In this document: positions 57,493-64,000 of the stretch, in pieces
Layout of the letters: each line of letters opens with the position of its first letter
Position numbering within the stretch: position 1 is the stretch's first letter
Origin: Dechloromonas sp. Dech2017
Lineage (GTDB): Bacteria; Pseudomonadota; Gammaproteobacteria; Burkholderiales; Rhodocyclaceae
Direction: 5' to 3'
DNA length: 64,000 bases
Assembly (NCBI GenBank): GCA_009469585.1
Contig: SSXW01000023.1
Span: 1-64,000, forward strand
The notes under the pieces: generated by a model
Databases searched by the model: none
Told to the model about the DNA's origin: nothing
What the model saw: the letters and a program-made list of their open reading frames with translations, nothing else
Translations under genes and position numbers: made by a program

Positions 57493-59165
57493 ATGCGAAT
57501 TCTCTTCCTGACGCACAGTTTCAACAGCCTGACGCAGCGCCTTTATTGCGAACTGGCGGCGCGTGGCCACCAGATGAGCATTGAGTTCGACATCGCCGAT
57601 TCGGTGACCGAGGAGGCGGTGGCGCTGTTCAAGCCCGATCTGGTGCTGGCCCCCTTCTTGAAGCGGGCGATTCCCGAGTCGGTCTGGGCGCGCCACCTGT
57701 GCCTGGTCGTGCATCCCGGCATCGTCGGCGACCGCGGCCCGTCGGCGCTCGACTGGGCGATCCTCAACGGCGCCAAGGAATGGGGCGTCACGGTCCTGCA
57801 GGCGGAAGCCGAGATGGACGCCGGCCCGGTCTGGGCGTCGGCGACCTTCGCCATTCGGCCGGCGCGCAAGGCGTCGATCTACCGCAACGAAGTGACCGAG
57901 GCGGCGGTGCGGGCGGTGATCGCTGCGGTCGACCGGAAAAACGACGCAAATTTCAAAGCGGCGCGGGTTGCCGGCCAGGCCCATGCGCTGATGCGGCAGG
58001 CCGACCGCGCCATCGACTGGCAGAACGAAAGCTCTGCCACCGTCCTTGCCAAGCTCAACGCCGCCGACGGCTTTCCCGGCGTCGCCGACCTCCTGTTCGG
58101 CCAGCCCTGCCACCTGTTCGACGCCTGGCCGGAAGCGAGCTTGAAGGGCGAGCCGGGCAGCCTGCTCGGCCGGCGCGAGACGGCGATTTGCCGGGCCACC
58201 GCCGACGGCGCCGTGTGGATCGGCCACGTCAAGCCGGCCGGCGGCATCAAGCTGCCGGCGACGCTGGCCTGCCCGGCTGCGGCGGAGTTGCCCGAACTGC
58301 CGCTGGCTGGCTGGTGGAAATCGCCGACCCCGACCTGGCAGGACATCGCCTACGAGGAAGCCGGTGGCGTCGGCTTTCTCAGCTTCGAGTTCTACAACGG
58401 CGCGATGAGTACCGCGCAGTGCAACCGGCTCACTGAAGCCTTCCAGTGGGCGACGACGCGGCCGACCCAGGTGATCGTGCTGCGCGGCGGCGAGGATTTC
58501 TGGTCGAACGGCATCCATCTGAACACCATCGAGGCGGCGGAAAGCCCGGCCGACGAGTCGCTGGCCAACATCAACGCCATCGACGACCTGGCCGAGGCCA
58601 TCCTGCGCTGCGACACGCAGCTGACGGTGGCGGCGGTCGGCGGCAATGCCGGGGCCGGCGGCTGCTTCCTGGCCCGTGCCGCCGATTTCGTCTGGGCGCG
58701 CGACGGCGTGATGCTCAACCCGCATTACAAGAACATGGGCAACCTCTACGGCTCGGAGTTCTGGACCTACCTGCTGCCGCCGCGCGTCGGCGACGAGGGG
58801 GCGAGGGCGATCATGCGCCACCGCTTGCCGATGACGGCGCCGGAAGCGGTCAAACTCGGTTTCTACGACGCCTGCCTGCCCGGCCCCGGTTTTGCCGTCG
58901 ATGTCGCCCGCCGGGCGGCGGAACTGGCCGCCGCGTCGGATATCGCCGAAAAACTCGCCGCCAAGCGGGCCAAACGCCAGGCCGACGAGGCGGCCAAGCC
59001 GCTGGGCGCCTACCGTGAAGAGGAATTGACCGAAATGTGGCGCAATTTCTACGGTTTCGACCCCTCCTACCATGTCGCGCGCTATCATTTCGTCTCCCGG
59101 TCGGCGCATTCCTGGACCCCGCGCCACCTGGCCCGTCATCGCGATCTCGACTGGAATATCCCCGC

Positions 59166-59169
<4 letters not shown>
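57493..59169 (+). CDS. hoxX: Hydrogenase maturation factor HoxX (HypX), CO ligand synthesis
   Basis: 558 residues. The N-terminal half is a formyl-tetrahydrofolate-binding domain (VVHPGIVGDRGPSALDWAI near residue 73), and the C-terminal half is crotonase-like (VLRGGEDFWSNGIHLNTIE, GNAGAGGCFLARAADFVWARDG). HoxX/HypX makes CO for the active-site iron from formyl-THF under aerobic conditions. Bases 57916-57960 are a dispersed repeat, encoding IAAVDRKNDANFKA. The stop overlaps the hoxA start. Confidence 0.94.
57916..57960 (+). repeat. Dispersed 40-bp repeat, copy 11 (inside hoxX)
   Basis: GATCGCTGCGGTCGACCGGA, then AAAACGACGCAAATTTCAAA. It encodes VIAAVDRKNDANFK between the formyltransferase and crotonase parts of HoxX. 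Confidence 0.65.
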
Positions 59170-60649
<1,480 letters not shown>

Positions 60650-60653
<4 letters not shown>

Positions 60654-61651
60654 AGGTCCTCTGGCTGCAAAGCGGCGGCTGCGGCGGCTGCACACAGTCG
60701 ATGCTCTGTTCCGAACCGCGTTCGCTGTTCGACGAACTGCGCGATGCCGGCATTGAGTTCCTCTGGCACCCGGCGCTGTCGGTCGATAGCGGCCAGGAAG
60801 CGCTCACTATTCTTGAAGAGTGCGCCGAAGGTCGGCTTGCCTTCGATGCGCTGTGTATCGAAGGGGCCATGCTGCGCGGCCCGAACGGTACCGGAAAATT
60901 CCACCTGATGGCCGGCAGCGGCCGGCCGCTGACCGAGTGGGTGGAGCGCCTGGCCCGCCACGCCAAATGGGTGTTCGCCATCGGCTCGTGCACGGCCTAC
61001 GGCGGTTTTTCCGCCAACACGCCGGGTAATCCGCTCGAAGCCTGCGGCCTGCAGTTCGACGAACAGACGCCGGGCGGCCTGCTCGGCGCCGGTTTCCAAT
61101 CGGGGGGCGGCCTGCCGGTGGTCAACATCGCCGGCTGCCCGACGCATCCCGGCTGGGTCGTCGACACGCTGGAGAAGGCGGCGCTGGAAGGGGTGACCGG
61201 CGCCGACCTCGACGAATTCGGGCGGCCGCTGCTCTACGCCGGCGAACTGGTCCATCACGGCTGCGCCCGCAACGAGTTCTACGAATTCAAGGCCAGCGCC
61301 GAAAAACAGTCCGACCTCGGCTGCCTGATGGAAAACCTCGGCTGCAAGGGCACGCAGGCCCACGCCGACTGCAACCTGCGGCCGTGGAACGGCAGCGGCT
61401 CCTGCCTGCGCGGCGGCTTCGCCTGCATCGCCTGCACCGAGCCGGGCTTCGAATCGCCCGGCCACGCCTTCCAGGAAACGCCCAAGCTGGCCGGCATCCC
61501 GATCGGCCTGCCGACCGACATGCCGAAGGCCTGGTTCGTCGCACTGGCCGCGCTGTCCAAGTCGGCGACGCCGAAGCGGGTGCGCAACAACGCCGTGGTC
61601 GATCACCCGGTGGTCATGCCGGCGATCCGCAAGAAGGGCGGCGGCAAGTGA
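60650..61651 (+). CDS. hoxB: Regulatory (H2-sensing) hydrogenase small subunit
   Basis: 333 residues of the HupU/HoxB type. It starts directly with the hydrogenase fold (VLWLQSGGCGGCTQSM) and has no Tat signal, so the enzyme stays cytoplasmic. Iron-sulfur cysteines appear at the proximal site (GCGGC and IGSCTAYGG) and in the C-terminal CLMENLGCKG and CIACTEPGF motifs. Unlike HoxK it has no extra proximal cysteines. It overlaps hoxA and hoxC by 4 nt each. Confidence 0.94.
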
Positions 61652-63066
61652 GCCGGATCGTCGTCGGGCCGTTCAACCGCGTCGAGGGCGACCTCGAAGT
61701 CAGCCTCGACCTCGACCAGGGCCGGGTCCAGGCGGCCTACGTCAATTCGCCGCTCTTTCGCGGCTTCGAACAGATCCTGGTCGGCCGCGCCCCGCTCGAC
61801 GCGCTGGCCATCGTGCCGCGCATCTGCGGCATCTGCTCGGTCGCCCAGTCGGCGGCCGCCGCCGAGGCGCTGGGCGACGCCATGGGGCTGACGCCGACGG
61901 TCAACGGCAAATTATCGCGAAATCTGATCACCGCCACCGAGAACCTGGCCGACCACCTGACCCATTTCTACCTTTTCTTCATGCCCGACTTCGCCCGCCC
62001 GGCCTATGCAGGGCGCCCGTGGCACGCCGCCGTCGCCGGCCGCTTCACGGCCGTTAGCGGCGAAGCCGCCGCCGAGGTGCTCCCGGCCCGCGCCGGCTTC
62101 CTGCGCCTGATGGGCTTCCTCGCCGGCCGCTGGCCGCACACCCTGGCCATCCAGCCGGGCGGCAGCACGCGGGCGATCACCGCCGGCGAACGCATCCGCC
62201 TGCTCGCCCAGCTGCGCGAATTCCGCAGTTTCCTCGAAAGGCGCCTTTTCGGCGATACGCTGGCCGCCGTTGGCCAGCTCGCCTCGAAGGACGCCCTGCT
62301 CGCCTGGGCCGACGGCCGCGCCGCCGACTTCCCGGCCTTCCTGCAGGCTGCTGCCGATCTCGGACTGGACCGCCTCGGGCGCAGCGCCGACGCCTTCCTG
62401 TCGCACGGCGCCTACGGGCTGTTCCCTGCCGGCACCTGGCAAGCCGGCGCGGCGGCCGCCTTCGACCCGGTCGTCATCGCCGAGGACACGACCAGCGCCT
62501 GGCTGGCCGAAGGCCAGCCGCGCCACCCGGCCCGCGGCGAAACCCTGGTCTACGCCGACAAGCCTGGCGCCTACACCTGGTGCAAGGCGCCGCGCTACGC
62601 CGGCCAGCCGGTCGAGGTCGGCGCCCTGGCCCGCCAGGTCGTCGCCGGCCACCCGCTGCTCCTTGATTTCGTGCGCCAGGACGGCGGCAGCGTCATGGCC
62701 CGCGTCGTCGCCCGCCTGCTCGAACTGGCCCTGGTGCTGCCGGCCATGGAGAACTGGGTGCAGGCGCTGCAACCCGGTGAACCTTTCTGTGCCCAAGGCG
62801 ACATGCCCGACGACGCGACCGGCGCCGGCCTCGTCGAAGCCGCCCGCGGCAGCCTCGGCCACTGGCTGAGCATCAAGCGCGGCCGCATCGAGCGCTACCA
62901 GATCATCGCCCCCACCACCTGGAACTTCTCGCCGCGCGACGCCGCCGGCACGCCCGGCCCCCTCGAGCAGGCCCTGGTCGGCCTGCCCGCCGGCGACGGC
63001 GCACCGCCGACCGTGCAACATGTGGTGCGGTCTTTCGATCCGTGCATGGTGTGTACGGTTCATTAG
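61648..63066 (+). CDS. hoxC: Regulatory (H2-sensing) hydrogenase large subunit
   Basis: 472 residues, GTG start at 61648. The L1 motif reads RICGICSVAQS, with glutamine replacing the histidine of HoxG, as is typical of H2-sensing hydrogenases. The protein ends DPCMVCTVH with no cleavable tail, another sensor trait that removes the need for an endopeptidase. HoxBC would sense hydrogen and signal to the HoxA pathway. hoxJ, which follows in C. necator, is not present. Confidence 0.94.
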   Translation: MSRIVVGPFNRVEGDLEVSLDLDQGRVQAAYVNSPLFRGFEQILVGRAPLDALAIVPRICGICSVAQSAAAAEALGDAMGLTPTVNGKLSRNLITATENLADHLTHFYLFFMPDFARPAYAGRPWHAAVAGRFTAVSGEAAAEVLPARAGFLRLMGFLAGRWPHTLAIQPGGSTRAITAGERIRLLAQLREFRSFLERRLFGDTLAAVGQLASKDALLAWADGRAADFPAFLQAAADLGLDRLGRSADAFLSHGAYGLFPAGTWQAGAAAAFDPVVIAEDTTSAWLAEGQPRHPARGETLVYADKPGAYTWCKAPRYAGQPVEVGALARQVVAGHPLLLDFVRQDGGSVMARVVARLLELALVLPAMENWVQALQPGEPFCAQGDMPDDATGAGLVEAARGSLGHWLSIKRGRIERYQIIAPTTWNFSPRDAAGTPGPLEQALVGLPAGDGAPPTVQHVVRSFDPCMVCTVH

Positions 63067-63181
63067 GTGTAACTGATTGATTTTTATGTGTGTGCGTCAA
63101 ATTTACATCAGACGTGCACCAAATAAAAAATGCCATTGATGTATTTAAGTTCCATCTGGTTGGTGATTTAAATAAGGAAAA
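63067..63181. other. AT-rich gap after hoxC
   Basis: A short AT-rich stretch with no open frame of interest. The sharp fall in GC after hoxC suggests a boundary to different DNA. Confidence 0.4.
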
Positions 63182-63206
63182 AGCCCGGGTTCCCGGGCTC
63201 TCTTTT
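63182..63206. terminator. Bidirectional terminator
   Basis: AGCCCGGG (63182-63189) and CCCGGGCT (63192-63199) form an 8-bp stem with a TT loop. CTCTTTT follows on the plus strand and a T-run (TTTTTCC) on the minus strand. It could end both the hox transcript and the convergent integrase remnant. Confidence 0.75.
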
Positions 63207-63217
63207 GGTTTGTTTTG

Positions 63218-63592
63218 TCAGACGGAGATCTTTGGCCGGAACCATCCGTCCCGTTCATCTAAATAAAGATCGGTCATCTTCGCCGACTTGTGACCAAGCA
63301 GGGCATTGGCGAATTCCTTACCGTATTTCTCGGTGTAGAGCCGGGCCGATAACGAACGGACCTCGTGAATCGTGGGTGGGTTTTCCCCGGTGATTCCAAC
63401 TAGCTGGCGAAGGCGTTTGAACTCTTGGGCAAGACTAAGTGCGCGGCACTTTGCTGCCAACTTTGGCGCGCCCTGCCTGTTTGGTGTGGTGAATTAGGTA
63501 CTGGCTAACGACGTTTTTCGTCTTCGTGATCGTCGTCTGCAAATTAAACCCGGCGATGGCCAGTTCGAGTGGAATGGCAACCAAGCACTGGG
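63218..63592 (-). pseudogene. Phage-type tyrosine recombinase (integrase), C-terminal fragment with frameshift
   Basis: On the minus strand, codons from about 63590 encode VAIPLELAIAGFNL and SQYLIHHTKQAGRAKVGSK, the usual middle of phage integrases, then hit a stop (TAG) near 63436. A shift of one base near 63440-63455 restores the family sequence LAQEFKRLRQLVGITG, HEVRSLSARLY and ANALLGHKSAKMTDLYLDERG-like ending (LLGHKSAKMTDLYLDERDGW). The catalytic HxxR, histidine and tyrosine are recognisable. The N-terminal half is missing. It points to an old integrated element next to hoxC. Confidence 0.8.
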
Positions 63593-63688
63593 AGGGTGGC
63601 CAGTAGTAAAGCGACTGACAGAGAACGTATGCACGCGGACGTGACCGACGTGACCGGAACGCGCCGGCGCGCCGGAAGCTTCCGGCGA
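63593..63688. other. Short non-coding stretch with palindromes
   Basis: It contains a direct repeat of GACGTGACC (63638 and 63647 region), GCGCCGGCGC at 63661-63670 and the perfect 18-bp palindrome CGCCGGAAGCTTCCGGCG at 63670-63687, next to the stop of the following minus-strand gene. A terminator or recombination-site remnant is possible. Confidence 0.4.
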
Positions 63689-64000
63689 CTACGGCTTGTC
63701 ATAACCACGAGGCACCGATTCGTCGATTGCCTTGCGGGCCATCGCGCATTGTTCGCTCGTGAAACGCCTGCCTTCAGTGCGCTGATTGACGAACATCTTG
63801 ACCGACACCAAGGCGATGCCGACCTCTCGGTCGACGTCCTGGTCGGCGATTGGTCCCTTGGCTTCCTGACGGATCAAGCGGGCGAATTCCTTGGCGTAGT
63901 ACTGGCTGATCGCCTCTTCCCGGTAGCCACAGGCTTTGCCCAGAGAAGTGGCATTGGCAAATTCTTCCAGCAATCGCTTCGCCGATGGCGTATTGGCTGC
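63689..64000 (-). CDS. Hypothetical protein, 5' end outside the window
   Basis: At least 103 residues, open to the window edge, so the start lies beyond it; a TTG at 63973 is in frame but upstream codons (AANTPSAKRLLEEF) look coding. It is soluble and helical (ACGYREEAISQYYAKEFARLIRQEA shortened here to EEAISQYYAKEFARLIR), with a VGIALVSVKMFVNQRTEGRRF strand region near the end. I do not recognise the family. It lies next to an integrase remnant, so it may be accessory DNA. Confidence 0.6.
   Translation of the reverse strand, partial: AANTPSAKRLLEEFANATSLGKACGYREEAISQYYAKEFARLIRQEAKGPIADQDVDREVGIALVSVKMFVNQRTEGRRFTSEQCAMARKAIDESVPRGYDKP

Noticed and set aside
61889-61925. GACGGTCAACGGCAAATT in hoxC
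   Set aside because: It corresponds to a conserved part of regulatory hydrogenase large subunits; the similarity is short.

Overview
The window looks like chromosomal DNA of a GC-rich (roughly 65% by eye) betaproteobacterium, most plausibly a Rhodocyclales member of the Dechloromonas/Azonexus/Propionivibrio type. That placement is inferred from gene content and order: a Ccm system I cytochrome c maturation operon with a NapF-type ferredoxin, a propionyl-CoA/methylmalonyl-CoA module, and a hox/hyp hydrogenase locus in nearly the same order as on Cupriavidus necator pHG1. No rRNA, tRNA or CRISPR array was seen.

Layout. (1) 0.3-12 kb: malonate catabolism. A FadR/FCD-type GntR regulator is divergent from a TRAP transporter (dctPQM) followed by a complete biotin-independent malonate decarboxylase set in the order mdcA-C-D-E-G-B-H. 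TSUP/TauE-family permeases lie at both ends. (2) 12-15 kb: a crotonase-family gene, then a DUF485/actP acetate symporter pair closed by a strong terminator. (3) 15-22.7 kb: a second FCD regulator divergent from methylmalonyl-CoA mutase, the MeaB/ArgK GTPase and both propionyl-CoA carboxylase subunits. (4) 22.8-31.7 kb: an unrecognised 510-residue protein, a small hypothetical gene, a NapF-like ferredoxin and ccmABCDEFGHI, all but the small gene on the minus strand. (5) 31.8-36.6 kb: a 1598-residue CBS-PAS-GAF-GGDEF-EAL-CZB protein divergent from the hydrogenase genes. (6) 36.9-63.1 kb: hoxKGZMLOQRTV, hypABF, hypCDE, hoxX and hoxABC. The structural genes encode an oxygen-tolerant membrane-bound uptake hydrogenase behind a sigma-54-type promoter. 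HoxA and HoxBC are the NtrC-type activator and the hydrogen-sensing regulatory hydrogenase. (7) 63.2-64 kb: a frameshifted phage-type integrase remnant and a gene running off the window.

How the parts fit. Malonate taken up by the TRAP system would be decarboxylated to acetate; ActP imports acetate. Propionyl-CoA would pass through PCC and mutase to succinyl-CoA. The Ccm genes mature c-type cytochromes, and the hox/hyp genes allow hydrogen oxidation. HoxA with a sigma-54 promoter implies hydrogen-dependent control, but no hoxJ follows hoxC.

The most unusual signal is a short dispersed repeat of about 40 bp. Its core is GCTGCGGTCRACCGGAAAAA followed by a GGCCAAAATT-like tail. It occurs at least eleven times between 14.9 and 58 kb, in both orientations, between genes and inside them (hypF twice, hoxX, hoxO, hoxK, ccmH and the GGDEF/EAL gene). 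The hydrogenase locus also carries a fic gene between a vestigial hypF start and the intact hypF, and a large nested palindrome of about 600 bp between hypD and hypE. Identifications rest on motif recognition from the sequence; no search was run.
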